64,000 bases of DNA from the NCBI GenBank assembly GCA_021234155.1, contig JAJEKV010000004.1, forward strand, positions 25,211,662 to 25,275,661, given 5' to 3'. Of the stretch, positions 9,840-21,705 are shown piece after piece. The notes beneath the pieces are model-generated. The model did not search any database and was not told the origin of the DNA. It worked only from the letters and a program-made list of their open reading frames with translations. The translations under genes were made by a program, and so were the position numbers. Each line of letters opens with the position of its first letter. The first letter of the stretch is position 1. The DNA comes from Isoetes taiwanensis. Its lineage: Eukaryota > Streptophyta > Lycopodiopsida > Isoetales > Isoetaceae.

Positions 9840-11640
9840 ACCCCAGAAATTCCCTTCCCAAGACTTTGAAGCTATACATTAAAAATGTTTTTACAAGACA
9901 AAGAAGTGGAATGCATTTAGTAGACAATGTTTGTGATGAATTTGATCTGGCACTTGATTTTCCTAAAGACGAATGTCACGAATTACACGTTCAAAATAAA
10001 ATAAGATGCTTAATACGAAACACTGAGATGATATCTAGTCCAATATATCATAGTATGATAAAAATTGAATTTCGAATAACGCCTATTGTTTGATTGTGTA
10101 AACAGTCCCCGACAACAGATATTGCCTCTTTTTTTTAACTGGTCTAGCTGGCGTTAGAAAGTCCACCATGTTGCAATGTATAATTCAAGCACTGAAGCAA
10201 TTCTATGCGCAACATTCCCTTGAATGCGTAGCAAAGCCTACAACCATTATTACAACTTCCACAAGAAAGGCTACTGATCATATCAATGGTATTACAATCC
10301 ACCCTGCATTGGGCATTCGTTCAAATTTTAACCGTAACGAACCAAGAACACACATGAAACTATAGAACTTCTTCTCGTAAATGAGATAGCTGTTTTAGCA
10401 CTATTTTAAGTTATGGACCACACATACAACATGTATGTTAATTCTTAACTTATAGTACTCTTATTATTCTAGAAGATTTCTTCTGGAGAACTAACCTTTG
10501 TTACAGTAGGTTCAAGGGTACCTTTAACATTCCATTTGGTGGACTGGACAAAATTACTTTAGGAGACTTCTGTCAACTCTTGCCATTATACAACAAAAAT
10601 GGTATTTTGCGATCCAGGTTCTAATGACATTCGGCATTTAGGATCAATTTCCATAACGACACAACGCATGATATAATTCATAGAAGGGTAATTTCAAGGT
10701 ATACGAACTGACTAAATTAGCGAGACAACGTTCTGGCTTACCATTTGCAAATGTCCTATCGCATATGAGACTTGGAAAACAAATTGATGGGGATCTAAAT
10801 TTCATAAGCTCAATTTGTGTGAGGCAACCGCCACAAGATCTCACTTTGTCATACTTGTTTTTCAAGCGCAAAGATGTTATGGCTCACAATGACCAGAACA
10901 TTGATCTCCTTTATTAAAAAAAATATGGGGAGAAAACCATTGAGGGGTTCAATTCCCCCTTGCCTGATTCCATATGCTTCCTCTTCTTTTAAATATACTG
11001 CAGGATGCTTTTGGTGCAGGGCATTGTGCCTTGGTTGGAGGCTACTGCAAGGCTTCAGCATCAAGCCACACATGTAAAGATTGATGTATTATACATCTCC
11101 AAGTCAATTGTGTATTTGTCTTAATTCATCATATAAGATAAGGTTCACCTCAAGAAGTAGAGCCACATAAGCGTTTGACCCCATCAAACGCTTGGAGAAA
11201 GGGCTAGGATTGCATATTTTAGAATATTTCATGGGATCCTGAGATCTGAGGGCCTAGAATCAATTATACATGAGTTCAACGACACTAAATAATACATGGT
11301 GCAGGATCATAATCACAAATGTTAGATCCATGAACTTACTCCTAGATTTTCTCTCTAAGATTTTTGCATCTCACTCCGACGGTGGAATTGAACAGGATGC
11401 ACATACGAAGCATTACATGTGTAGCAGTAGGATGCAATTTTGCCTACGCGCAAGCATTCCTATTTTTTATATTTTTATTTTTTTCTCACACGACACCCTG
11501 GATTCTGAAACATGGCATGCATGTGCTGGACCACTCGTGTGCCTTCCTCAAATAGGACCTTTCATTTAGAATAGAATATACCTTGAATATACCTAATCAA
11601 TCACGGGTTGCCTTCTTTGGTTGCTTGAAGTTGTTAGCTT
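9840..11640. other. Gene-poor stretch upstream of the syntaxin gene
   Basis: Only short open frames without recognisable motifs. A tRNA T-arm/B-box-like sequence occurs at 10943-10960. The last several hundred bases should hold the promoter and 5' leader of the syntaxin gene, but I see no convincing TATA box or transcript boundary. Confidence 0.45.
10943..10960 (+). other. tRNA T-arm / Pol III B-box-like sequence
   Basis: AGGGGTTCAATTCCCCCT is a perfect five-base-pair T-stem around TTCAATT, matching the B-box consensus. No complete tRNA can be folded around it, so it is a relic of a tRNA-derived repeat (for example a SINE) or chance. Confidence 0.4.
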
Positions 11641-11662
11641 TTCATTTGGAAATTTTAGGGCC

Positions 11663-13526
11663 ATGGCTTTGGGATCTAGCACCGTCTCGCCTTACAGGGA
11701 CAGAACAGGTGAATTCCTTGTTGCTGCAGAAAGACTTAGAAAATCAGCAGCATTTGTACATGGCGCTTCCACCTCAATGCCAGATTCTCGTTCGCATGAA
11801 AAACCCACAACTTTTCAGACTGGTGTGCATATGCAATCTGAGTTCAATAGAAGGGCCTCTCATATCGGTTTAGGGATTCATCACACTTCTCAAAAGCTCG
11901 CAAAACTGGCTCTCTGTAAGTAGGTAATTGTCAAGTAGCATCTGCACTGTGTCCTGCATGAATTGTACTTAGGTAATTTATTTTCCTTGCTTCCGTTGCA
12001 GTGGCAAAAAGGAAAGGTGTCTTTGATGATCCTGCTTTGGAGATCCAAGAGCTAACAGCTCTCATAAGACAGGACATTACAGCTCTCAACGCAGCAATTA
12101 CTGAATTGCAGCAGCTCTGTGATGGTGAAAGTGAAAGTGTAAAGATGACAAGGGAGGGCAACCAACATACTGCAACTGCTCTAGATAATCTAAAGAGTAG
12201 GCTAATGAGCACCACAAAAGAATTTAAGGATATTCTTACAGTGAGAACAGAGGTAGTGTAAATGGAATGACCCCTTCCTTTTTTTTTCTCTCTCTCTCTC
12301 CCCCTCTTTTTGTCCAAAGTTACTATGCTTCCAATCTAATATGTGCTTCAGAATCTGAAAGCTCACCAAAACAGAAGACAATTATTCTCTGCTTCTAGTT
12401 CATCCAATGGGGGTAACGGATTTCCAAGGCAAAGACAGCTTCCTCCAACTTCTTTACCTTTCCCTTGGGAAAATGGCTCTACTTCTGGTGAACTTTTAAA
12501 TAGGTACTTCTGGAGAACTTTTGAATAGGTACATCTCAAAAGAGAGACATGTTTTGTCATATTAAACTTTGATGCGATATTTTCTCACCAGGAACTGCAT
12601 ATATCTAGCTTCTGTTTATTGAACTTATTTTCCTGACTGCACATGTTAAAGTGTTCCCCATGTAATTTAGTTTATTTTTCTTAAGTTCTACATGATAGGA
12701 ATGTCTACATCATGTTCGAAGGATATTTCAGCTGATTTACAGCACACAGAATATCGTTTTTGTTCCATTTTACACATATGCATATTTGTATCAGTCTTGA
12801 GGGCTATAACAAATGTAAGGATGCTGTATGTTAACATGTATCTTTAATCTTTTCTACCTTATTTCCATTATTTGTTTCATTTGTTCCATTTTCTGCAGAA
12901 GCTCTGGAACTGGAATTGCTGATGGTCCCCACTTAAGGTCTATATCTTGTGGTAAACGTGTTGTTTCATGCATTACTGTGCTGTTCCCATTAGCCACATC
13001 AACTTGAAATTTTCATGTAAACAATGAGATATTTCCATTCTACATTCTATAAACTAAAGCTTTGTTATTTCATTACCATGGTTTTGTACAGGCGTCGTTT
13101 CAATTCTGAAGCACCATCGTTCTCTGGTCAACAACAGAGCCAAATACAGCAACACATCGGACCTGTTCAAGAGGGCTATATTCAAAGTCGAGCTGAGGCT
13201 TTAGAAAGTGTCGAGTCTACAATAGCAGAACTTGGCAATATCTTTACACAGTTAGCTACCATGGTTGCTCAACAAGGAGAGGTTGCCATCAGGTGTGGTT
13301 TTAAGTACAGTATGCCAAACCATTTCTGCTTCTCATGTACCTTAAGCTCTATATGCTATATGATAGGATTGACGAGAATATGGATGATACTCTTGCCAAT
13401 GTTGAAGGAGCACAAGGACAATTGTTGAAATACCTGAGGAGTGTATCTTCAAGCCGCTGGTTGATCATAAAGGTTTTTGTGGTTTTGTTAGTGTTCCTTC
13501 TAATATTTGTGTTCTTTGTAGCATAA
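11663..13526 (+). CDS. SYP32: Syntaxin of the SYP3 (SYP31/SYP32, Sed5-like) group, six exons, intact
   Basis: Exons 11663-11915, 12002-12252, 12352-12503, 12899-12937, 13092-13292 and 13367-13526 join in frame with GT-AG borders to give 351 aa, close to the usual 336-347 aa. Order of domains: N-terminal YRDRTGEF motif, Habc helices (NRRASHIGLGIHHTSQKLAKL, GVFDDPALEIQELTALI), a linker with LPFPWENGS, the SNARE motif (EALESVESTIAELGNIFTQL, with zero-layer glutamine expected in MVAQQGEVAIRI) and a C-terminal anchor (WLIIKVFVVLLVFLLIFVF). Family knowledge: these Qa-SNAREs act at the cis-Golgi in ER-Golgi transport. SYP31 is a possible alternative name. Exon 3 ends in a 25-bp tandem duplication that repeats the donor, and only the first donor keeps the frame. 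Confidence 0.93.
12481..12530 (+). repeat. 25-bp duplication creating two 5' splice sites in the syntaxin gene
   Basis: ACTTCTGGTGAACTTTTAAATAG|gtac at 12481-12507 is followed by a near copy from 12506. The first donor (after 12503) keeps the frame into exon 4. The second would add 25 nt and a TAG immediately before it. Confidence 0.8.
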
Positions 13527-13599
13527 AATCTATGCAAAGGACGTTGTGTTAGTATCCCATACGTTAGTTGTGAGGAAGCCCTACATCAGAGCAGTTTAC

Positions 13600-14540
13600 A
13601 CATTTTTGCATGAGTTTAGCTCCCGTTTATTCTAGAGGAGACATTGTCAGTGTGGTGATGTGCAATATGCATCCCTTGACAAAAATAATATGCCATTTTC
13701 GTTGCTGTTTAATGCTCTCCTACGCTGAGATATATTGTAATTGGTTATTGTCTTCATCTCGGAAGATGCCTGCATCTTTTCCAGCATTGAAGTTATATGG
13801 GATTTGTTTTTTTTGGATTACACGATCGATTGTTTACCTAAATTATGTCTAAATGCATGTTGGTAGTAGTTTCAGTCGGTGTAGCACAGGCATTGTGCTA
13901 TATCCCTCTTGAAAATACTTCTGTACAATATTTAAGCATTCTTCAATGCTTAGTCTTGACGTAACGTGAATACCCCTCTCCACACTGTTTGAGCTGGTTT
14001 TCCATTATTTTGCGGATGTTCACGATAAGTCATTTGAAATGGTTTTCCAAGGAAAGAGGGGTTTGTATTGTTTTGAGGTTGTTTTCCATGTACCAGAGGA
14101 GAATAAGAGGAGAATATGACGTGACAATGATCCGAAATAGTTATGTACAACTCATGCCTATGATGTGACAATGATCCGAAATAATTATGTACAAGAACCC
14201 CTTGTAGAAGAACCCCTTGACTCACGCCTATTAAATATCTGCTTATTTGGTAGTCCTTCCACTAGTCACGTCGTATTTAGCACATCGTATTGAGATGGAG
14301 GATTATTGTTAAAAGGTGTATTATTTTTTCTCGGCTCTTGGATTGTGGCACAATCCATAGGATATTTTGCCTCCACAGATCCTGTTCGCCGGTATGAGGT
14401 CTTTGTGCGGTCAAACTGACCCTTGTTGACCCAATTTTAAAGGGGGCACTTGAAGACCACAAACCATGGGTTAAAATAGTATTTTTGCATCTGTACAGTT
14501 TAGTGTCATAGTAATTCAGTCCAACAGGATTCCACCATGA
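13600..14540. other. Downstream of syntaxin: 3' flank and a short tandem repeat
   Basis: No gene recognised. A block containing GTGACAATGATCCGAAATA occurs twice (about 14121-14150 and 14163-14193), one of several short tandem repeats in this gene-poor tract. The first few hundred bases are probably the syntaxin 3' untranslated region. Confidence 0.4.
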
Positions 14541-14558
14541 CATGAGCTGACATGAACC

Positions 14559-14574
14559 GGGGGAATCGAACCCC
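14559..14574 (-). other. tRNA T-arm / B-box-like sequence
   Basis: On the minus strand GGGGTTCGATTCCCCC matches a tRNA T-arm, with GGTTCGATTCC as B-box. The 5' half of a tRNA is not present upstream, so a full tRNA gene is not supported. A tRNA-derived repeat is the likelier origin. Confidence 0.45.
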
Positions 14575-14883
14575 TACCTGCAACCCATGTATCTTATCTG
14601 AAGCTCAGAACAAAGGCGTGAAACAGTACACTGTATGATTCCACAGGCATGTGGTCTTCCTTGCTTCGGCTCTCCTTCATACCGTGAAATCCACTGAAGG
14701 CAAACACAAGTGGGAAGGATTGGAAACAAAATATATGCAAAAGGAAAATCAAACACCTATAGTCCGTCTAATGCCCTTCACTGCAGGAATATTGATAACA
14801 AGCCAGTGCAAAAAGTTACGGTAGATAGGAGAAGTAGGGCTTACAGCATCAGGATCAACCATGACTAGAGTATAAAGATTATG

Positions 14884-15152
14884 CTAGTTAGGATGAGCTT
14901 CAGAAAGCTCGACAGAAGGGCATGTGTATGGTTTGTCGGATACCTTCTGCCATTCAGGACTAATTTGCCATGGCCAAAAAAGACTCGTAGAAATTCTTGC
15001 CGCGCCATATGCATCCGCCCAGTCCGGAATAACTGTTGCCGCTTCCATTGTGGTATGCTTACAAAAGACTCTGTTTCTCCAGACGCCGTAGCCGTGCTTG
15101 TTGCTCCAGAAACGAAAATCAAAAGCAAGAAATATAAGATAATCGCTGCCAT
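14884..15152 (-). pseudogene. Possible short secreted-protein gene with a frameshift, unrecognised
   Basis: From the ATG at 15152 the frame begins with a good signal-peptide-like stretch (MAAIILYFLLLIFVSGATS), followed by a small-residue region. Near 15061 a shift of frame gives a more protein-like run (VIPDWADAYGAARISTSLFW, then EWQKVSDKPYTCPSVE) that ends at the TAG at 14886-14884. The unshifted frame stays open too, so either could be spurious. A donor-like sequence (TTTTgtaagcat) lies at the frame change and could mean a spliced transcript instead. I do not recognise the family. Confidence 0.3.
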
Positions 15153-15249
15153 ATCCGGAATAGTTGAAAAGATTATCCTGTATAGATATGAAATATTATT
15201 GCCGAAATAAGAGAGCGTAGCCACCATAGCCGCCATACATGCACAATCC

Positions 15250-16240
15250 ATAGCACAAGCGTCTAGGAAAAAAAACCACGACGGAATAATGCTTCTATAT
15301 TCTCATATGAATGCATCATAAAACCTTCAACAATCATATGTTACAAAAATACCCTTTTTGATTGCGGAAACATTATGAGATGGAGGATATAGTTGCTTCC
15401 ATGCTTGAACCTATGAAACAAGTTACCTTTTTTTCTTTATCAATTGAACCTTGCGCGTCGAAGATTTTCTTGATATATGTATTTGGCAATGATCATATCA
15501 AAAGCAGTTAAAACTAAGAACGAATAGCAACGGGGAGATTATTTTGATAATTTATAGGGCTTTATTATAACCTCCTAAATCTTGCCGTTGTAGTTTGGAC
15601 AACTGAGATCTTGACAATCTTTGATTTAGTTTGTATTTTAACGTCATATTGCAACATCCTTCTTAGGATATATTATGATTCGTTTTTAGATGCACTATCT
15701 GAGATTTTGATAATCTCTGATTCATATAGTTAATGTTCTAATGTTATCTACCCCATTGGCAACATCCTTTTTAGGAGATATGACGATTCATTTTCAGGAG
15801 CACTGTCGTGTTTTAGGACATATGATGGTTCATTCGTAGGCACACTATACATGATGAGACTTCTCCACCTGATGGTAACTAGTGGGTTTTGGAGTACACT
15901 ACGACCTAATAACCTAACTACTAAACCATCACTCCGCTTGCTAGCTCACCCCTATCCTCAACTCTCCCCTTTCGCTGGTCATGCCAAATAATCCACTCCG
16001 CTTACTAGCTTCATGAATTAATGTGCACAACCAAGCTCGAGGGAAGAGTTTGTTTAAGTCATATCTTCTATCTTTTATTGTTAACCTCTAAAAACAGGAT
16101 CCTCCTTGATAGTTTTTTTTTGGCCATTTAGGTTACCTTTTTCAACGAATGTACAATGCACGCCTTCTTATATAAATGTAATGTAACTTGTACTAGTTAT
16201 GGTGTCCGGCGTTGCGGGGCTTTACTAAATGTGCATTGTA
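15250..16240. other. AT-rich stretch with degenerate repeats
   Basis: No gene recognised. Blocks such as CAACATCCTT(T/C)TTAGGA followed by ATGATTCATTTT recur loosely at about 15650-15850, indicating an old degenerate tandem array. Confidence 0.4.
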
Positions 16241-16467
16241 GAAGTGACTATGTTGTTTTGGATTTGTAGGCTTTAGGACAATGTCGTAAGGATGTTATTA
16301 GTGAGCTGGCATTTGTAAGCTTTTGGATTGGATTGATTGTAATATGTAATTCGAAAAGGTCATATTTGTGGAGTTCGAGTGAAGGTTTTGATGAATGTAT
16401 GTGAAATGGATAGGCATGAGGGTTTATATATAATAATAAAGGATGCACAACATTATATTGGAGATCT

Positions 16468-16531
16468 GGGTGTCTCCACTAAATAACACAATGTACAACA
16501 ATGCAACTAAATAACACAATGTACAACAATG
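16468..16531. repeat. Tandem duplication of about 27 bp
   Basis: The block CTAAATAACACAATGTACAA CAATGC occurs twice in succession at about 16478-16504 and 16505-16531. Confidence 0.8.
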
Positions 16532-16561
16532 CTGATATGCTAATGCATTGAAAGTGCATAC

Positions 16562-16625
16562 CATTATAGTCGGGATTAAAAAACCTCGTCTTTTCGGGTT
16601 TTCGAGGAAAAACCCTGACGATAAT
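16562..16625 (-). repeat. Solo copy of the LINE 3'-end hairpin element
   Basis: The minus strand reads ATTATCGTCAGGGTTTTTCC, then TCGAAAACCC, GAGGTTTTTTAATCCCGAC and TATAAT. The outer parts (ATTATCGTC / GACTATAAT) and the inner parts pair as a stem-loop. It matches the hairpins at 35188-35253 and 43350-43420 that sit near the 3' ends of two LINE copies, but no LINE coding sequence is next to it. Confidence 0.65.
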
Positions 16626-16859
16626 AGTAACACTAATCAATGATAGGCTATAAACACAATTGAGTATAAGATGGCTTGAATAAAGCTGATAATCGAGATT
16701 CTCTAATACTCTTGCCTGATTATTCTCCCGCAATAAGGCTTGATGAATGGACCTGCAACCACAAATCACGAAGAAATAGCAGAAGCTCCCAACCTATCAA
16801 CCTGCACATTAGTATGAGAGCTACAAACACGCAATGACATGCCACACTACGAAAAAGGT

Positions 16860-17285
16860 GCTTCAATACCCTAGAAAATACCCCTAAAAAATGCCTATAA
16901 GATCCCCCCTTTTCTGTCGAACAACAGGGGATAAAATAGGTTTTTGGAATTGGGGTATTTGGGCACAATCCCCCTTTTCCTCATTTGTAAGATAATACCC
17001 CGTTACATTGGTGTCGCAATCCCCCTTTCAAAAGATGTAAAATCATCCCCCGTTATCATTTGTAATATAATACCCTCTTTCAAATAATACTCTATTTTAG
17101 ATAATACCTTGTTATTATTTGTAAGCTAATACCCTGTTTCAAATAATACCCTTAATACCCTGTTTCAAATAATACCCTGAAATAACATACCCCATTATCA
17201 ATTATCATTTGTAAGATAATACCCTGTTATCATCATTCATAAAAGAATTACCCTGTTATTATTTGTAAGATAATACTCATTTCAA
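16860..17285. repeat. Degenerate minisatellite of TAATACCC(C/T)-rich units
   Basis: Irregular units such as TTGTAAGATAATACCCTGTT and TTTCAAATAATACCC recur many times. Unit length drifts between about 20 and 35 bp. It is not telomeric. Similar C-run/AT blocks occur at 19980-20275. Confidence 0.75.
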
Positions 17286-17559
17286 ACAAGTTGATAAATG
17301 ACAAATTGATCACAATTGATCAGTAGAAAATAGATAAGATTTCTCATTATTTCAGAATACAGAATTACAATACAGAATATTGAGTATCAGAATTATCTTA
17401 AATTAACATAAAGGTCATGTTTACTACAGTAAAAAATACCTATATTCAACTGAATGCCTGCCTAGATACACTCAAATGAAGAAGCCCTTGGGAAACTCAA
17501 ATGACTTCCTCCACCCTCTTGGCTATTATTCACATAATTGCTTCTGCACCTTCACTTTT

Positions 17560-18664
17560 GGTAGATGATCCATCGCTGGAGGCAGTTGAACATGCGGCAT
17601 TCTTCTATTGAACAAGATCGAGAAGAAAAAACCTTGATTTGGATTTGGAGACGAAATTGCTTGCCGAGAAACATTAGGCTATTTTGCAGGATTTCAGGAA
17701 TCGCTCCATGCAAAGTTATCACTCCATGCAAAGCTGCAGAAGTAACCAGCCTTTGCAGATGTAAGCACGAGGATTACATCTCATTTTCAATAACATCTGA
17801 TAATTGCAATCCAGAAAAGTTGCAGTTAAAGCATCAAAAATGGCAAGACCAATTGCACTTCATAAGACCTTTTCGTGTTTCGTCTTTTGCCACATGAAGA
17901 CGTCATAAGCTTCCACGTTGCAACGACATATTATGGTGAATGCTCCCGACTGCGAAAAGGTGATCAAAATCAGACTAAAAAAGGAGATCCACTAGGAATG
18001 TCCTGCCCTCCAAATTTAGTTGGATTTGAAGATATAAGTGACGTGCTGGGAACTTCGTCCAGTTTCAGCCCCTGAAGATTATTCTGCTAGCAAACATGGA
18101 GATGCAACACCAAAAAATTGGAAACAACTTGCTCAGAAGGGGTTTAGCTCTAAATGGGTATTAACAAAACAGAGTTAACACATGATCTGCAAAGGAAGGG
18201 AAAGAGGGAACTAACTAAATTGGAATAACAAAAAACCAAAGATATTGTTACTATATCCATATGTACTAATGAGAGGCAGAGGCAGCAATTAAAATACAGT
18301 TTGCTCAAGGCTTGGAGAACATAAAAGAAAAAATGCAACTAGATTTAAGTTGCATTTCATCAATTAAATGGAAAGATGTCATCATCCTCTGAAATCTCAT
18401 CTTTTTCATTGATAGACAACTCCACCCTCTCAATATTGCAGGCTGGGATCAGGTTTGCCTTAGCACATTGCTGCAAACCAGACATAGATCTCTTGATATT
18501 AACACAGCTTTCCCTCTGTTTGGATCTATCTTATGCAAAGCTCTAGCAGCTGGTTTTTGTTGGCTGAGAATTGCCATGTTCAATGCATGCCCTTCTCAGC
18601 AAATCAATGAGTTTTGCCCTCATATGGCCTTTATTCTGAGAACCCTCAGGTCGCCAAATTATTC
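17560..18664 (-). pseudogene. Unrecognised minus-strand gene relic(s)
   Basis: Between 18664 and 18362 the minus strand carries protein-like text in alternating frames: PEGSQNKGHMRAKLIDLLRR, then ARALHKIDPNRGKAVLISRD, then an acidic end reading NEKDEISEDDDIFPFN and a stop. Two frame changes and internal stops interrupt it. A second coding-like stretch occurs at about 17790-17580 (NCNFSGLQLSDVIENEM, a stop, then HLQRLVTSAALHGVITLHG). I do not recognise a family, and the two stretches may belong to different genes. Confidence 0.3.
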
Positions 18665-18956
18665 TTAAGCATCAAGGAAATTTACACAGACAGTCAAGCA
18701 TAAAGATCGGGGTCCAATTCCTAAACCGAGCTTCACGCAATCTAACGAGTTCATTACAAGAAATATTTTGCACTTGTTTTCTACCTGAAAGAGGGCCGCA
18801 GATCACTGACTTGCATGTAACAGAAATGATTCCAATGCCTTTTGCGAGTAATTTAGGTGCCTTCATATAGCAGACATAAAACCGTATTACATATCTTAAT
18901 CCGTAAAGGAAGGTACTTAAGCAATAGCCATAGGATTTTACCTGAAATGCTTCATG

Positions 18957-18975
18957 GCCGGATTTGAACCCAGCT
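18957..18975 (-). other. tRNA T-arm / B-box-like sequence
   Basis: The minus strand reads GCTGGGTTCAAATCCGGCC, preceded by CTCGACATC and TAGTTGTAAACTCTCC, an order that recalls the anticodon arm and T-arm of a tRNA. Stem pairing is imperfect. It is consistent with a tRNA-derived SINE remnant, not a functional tRNA. Confidence 0.35.
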
Positions 18976-19107
18976 TGGAGAGTTTACAACTAAAAAGATG
19001 TCGAGCCTCTCTCTGTAGCATGAATACGCTAGATTCGGGAACATTTGCGCCTGCCTTCGCCATATTTATAGGGTTTGCCATGTCATTTCCTTTGTCACTT
19101 ACTTCAG

Positions 19108-19202
19108 CGTAAAAAAAAACTCGACATATGTTCTTTTTGCCTTAGAACATTGCTCAAAAAAAAACTCGACATATGTTCTTTTTGTCTTAGAACATTGCTC
19201 TA
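19108..19202. repeat. 47-bp tandem duplication
   Basis: AAAAAAAACTCGACATATGT followed by TCTTTTTG(C/T)CTTAGAACATTGCTC occurs twice in succession. Confidence 0.85.
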
Positions 19203-19633
19203 AATGTTAACTTAGGCCCAGATTCCACTATCCCGGCGGTAGTTGCAAGGACGAATCGAGAGGCCACAAATCAGCAAATGACGCCAGTGTTGCTGTTCCA
19301 TTGCAGAGTGGAAGATGATGAGTTGGAGTCACAAATCATGAATTTTAGTGACGGGCGACCTTGCCCGGGAGATGCACGAAAATTCGCCAGCTAGGATAAC
19401 TAAAGCTTTGATTAGCAAAGCTGCCGATCTATAATGGAATCTCAACTGCGGCAATTAGCCCTGATTTGCCCGCCACTTCTTCTTATCAAGTCTCGAAATA
19501 GATGCGTTAGTGGAATCTGGGCCTTACTTGCCCTCCTGGCTCCACGTCCAATTAAATTGTGCCACGTGGCACATTTTCTAAACCTGAAAGAGAGGCGGAA
19601 GAATGAAACATATTGCGCTTGATGGCAGCAGTT

Positions 19634-19690
19634 TTACCTTCGATTTTGGACTTTTTACCTTCGATTGTAGACTTTTTACCTTCGATTCAG
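19634..19690. repeat. 24-bp tandem repeat, about three copies
   Basis: TTTTTACCTTCGATT occurs three times with intervening GTAGAC/TTGGAC at about 19634, 19658 and 19676. Confidence 0.8.
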
Positions 19691-19728
19691 CACCAGAACG
19701 ACAGGTAAAATTTTTATAAAAAAAAACC

Positions 19729-19826
19729 AAAGGCCCCTGGGGCTTCTTTCCGGAAGGCCAAAGCAGGCCTCCGCGCTTCGCACGTCGGCTAGCTTTCCCT
19801 TCTGGAAAGAAGCCCATTGGGCCTTT
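19729..19826. repeat. 98-bp foldback with 29-bp arms
   Basis: Arms 19729-19757 (AAAGGCCCCTGGGGCTTC...) and 19798-19826 are reverse complements with about three mismatches. The 40-nt loop is GC-rich. It could be a foldback mobile element or a small-RNA hairpin precursor; the sequence does not decide. Confidence 0.75.
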
Positions 19827-19979
19827 CTCTTATACGAAACTTGTCAATGGCTTTGTGTTGGGTGGAATACCAACCCATAACTTGTTGCATGTTAAAAAGT
19901 TATTGGGAGACGTAACCTTCATCAACCCCAAATTACTTCAGATTATAGGCCTTTTTGTACTTATTGCAGTCCTCGGTTT

Positions 19980-20280
19980 TTTCAGTAATTTTCCTTTCGT
20001 TCAATCCCCTTTTATTTGAAAATACTCCAATCCATTCGCAAATTCCCTTTTGAATGTGTCCCCTTTTCTTGAAAATACCCCAATCCATTTGCAAATTCCC
20101 TTTTTGAACCAGTCTCCTTTTCTTGAAATTACCCCAATGCATTCGCAAATTCCCTTTTGACACACTCCCCCTTTCGTGAAAATACCCCGACGTGCATTTG
20201 CAATCCCCTATTTCTACTAATTTCCCCATTAAAATATACCCTTTTGTTCAAGAATCACAATATACCCCTTTGTTAAAAAA
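19980..20280. repeat. 60-bp minisatellite, four to five copies, open on the minus strand
   Basis: Units of about 60 bp containing AATACCCCAATCCATTTGC and AAATTCCCTTTT recur from 19995 to 20225, then degrade. Because the unit is near 60 bp, the minus strand stays open and encodes repeats like QKGNLQMDWGIFKKRG. No known repeat protein is matched, so coding is doubtful. Confidence 0.75.
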
Positions 20281-20827
20281 TTCCTCGTTGCAAAAGAAAT
20301 GGATTTTCCGGGGGATGTGAGCATCTTTTTCGTTGTGCCAAGCATAGAGCTCACAATATCTCCAACCATCCTCTAACTTAAGGGCACTAATCTCACAACC
20401 AACTGTACTAGGCACGAGGCCCTCCAATATCACAACCAAGCACTGCACACATATCAAGATCATACAATCACCACTGGTACACACACACAAATAGCCACAT
20501 ATTAGCCACAATGCTAATGCTGCTCGAGCCACAATGCTCCAACACAACACAATATGAGCCACAATGCTTTCCTAAAGTCATAATGCCACAAGAGCCACAC
20601 ATGAGCCATAATGCTAATGATGCTCGAGCCACAAAGCTCCACCAACAAACTTAATAACTTGTGGTTTGAAACTACGCACTCGAATATTAATACAAGGATT
20701 TTTTATGTACCATTGCCACAAAAAGAGCTAGTTTTGGTGTTTTTATACGATGATACGAGTTGAATTGTGCATGAACTTATCACAAATCCCAAAGTGGCAC
20801 ATAAGATGACGTGTATTTATAGGTGTA

Positions 20828-21163
20828 TTGAAATCCCCCTGAAACCCCCTTTGGTTTGGGTGCATATTCACACGGGGGGTGACTCCGGGCATCGAGAGCT
20901 GTTGGATGAGCATATTTGCAAGTTATTTCTCAATCTAGACCATAGATAGCTATCCTCGTTTGTGGGGTATGCTTGTACAAATTTTGGTATACTGTGTAAC
21001 GAGGTTTGCTAAATACTATAAGGTTTGAAGCAATGTACTTAATGGTGTTGATTTTATACATGTATTATACAGTTTAGGGAGTATAAAAGGAGCTCTCACT
21101 GCCCTATGCCGCCCCCTTGTGAATATGCACCCAAACCAAAGGGGGTTTCAGGTGGATTTCAAT
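20828..21163. mobile_element. MITE-like element with about 50-bp terminal inverted repeats
   Basis: The left end (20828-20879, TTGAAATCCCCCTGAAACCC...) and the right end (21112-21163) are reverse complements over about 50 bp with two or three mismatches. The interior is about 230 bp without coding potential. Size and structure fit a miniature inverted-repeat transposable element. A clear target-site duplication is not visible. Confidence 0.72.
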
Positions 21164-21547
21164 TTAAAAGTATTAGATTTAATGATTTGTGTTAACTTAA
21201 AACCCTTGGGAATTGTATAGAAATGTTATGTACATCTCTATAGGTGCTCATGCGTAAGAAATGTAGCATTGAAGACGAAAAAAAATTAAATGGGTAACCA
21301 GATTATTAAACAATGAGTTTGTTATTATTCACCATCGTAAGGTATGTGTTTTGATAATGCATGTTTATATTTGACACCATGTGCAAGACATCTGTGTTGC
21401 AAACTTTAAGTTTGAAGTTTTCAAACTTGGTCAATCTAGGCTTTTAAGAAGTGGCCTATGACCTTTGGTAACTATTTAAAGCAACGCTCATGCTCATCTG
21501 TTTATGTGGTCATAACAATGGCGTAACCATAGTCCCATGACATCCTT

Positions 21548-21705
21548 TATGTTGTGATGTTTCTAACAAAGCATGTCTCTAAAATAGATGTAACACTAGA
21601 TGGTGTGCATACATCTTGGTTACTCTTATGTTGTGATGTTTCTAACAAAGCATGTCTCTAAAATAGACGTAACACTAGATGGTGTGCATACATCTTGGTT
21701 ACTCT
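21548..21705. repeat. 79-bp tandem duplication
   Basis: Copies at 21548-21626 and 21627-21705 (GTTGTGATGTTTCTAACAAA...) differ at one or two bases, so the duplication is recent. Confidence 0.92.
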
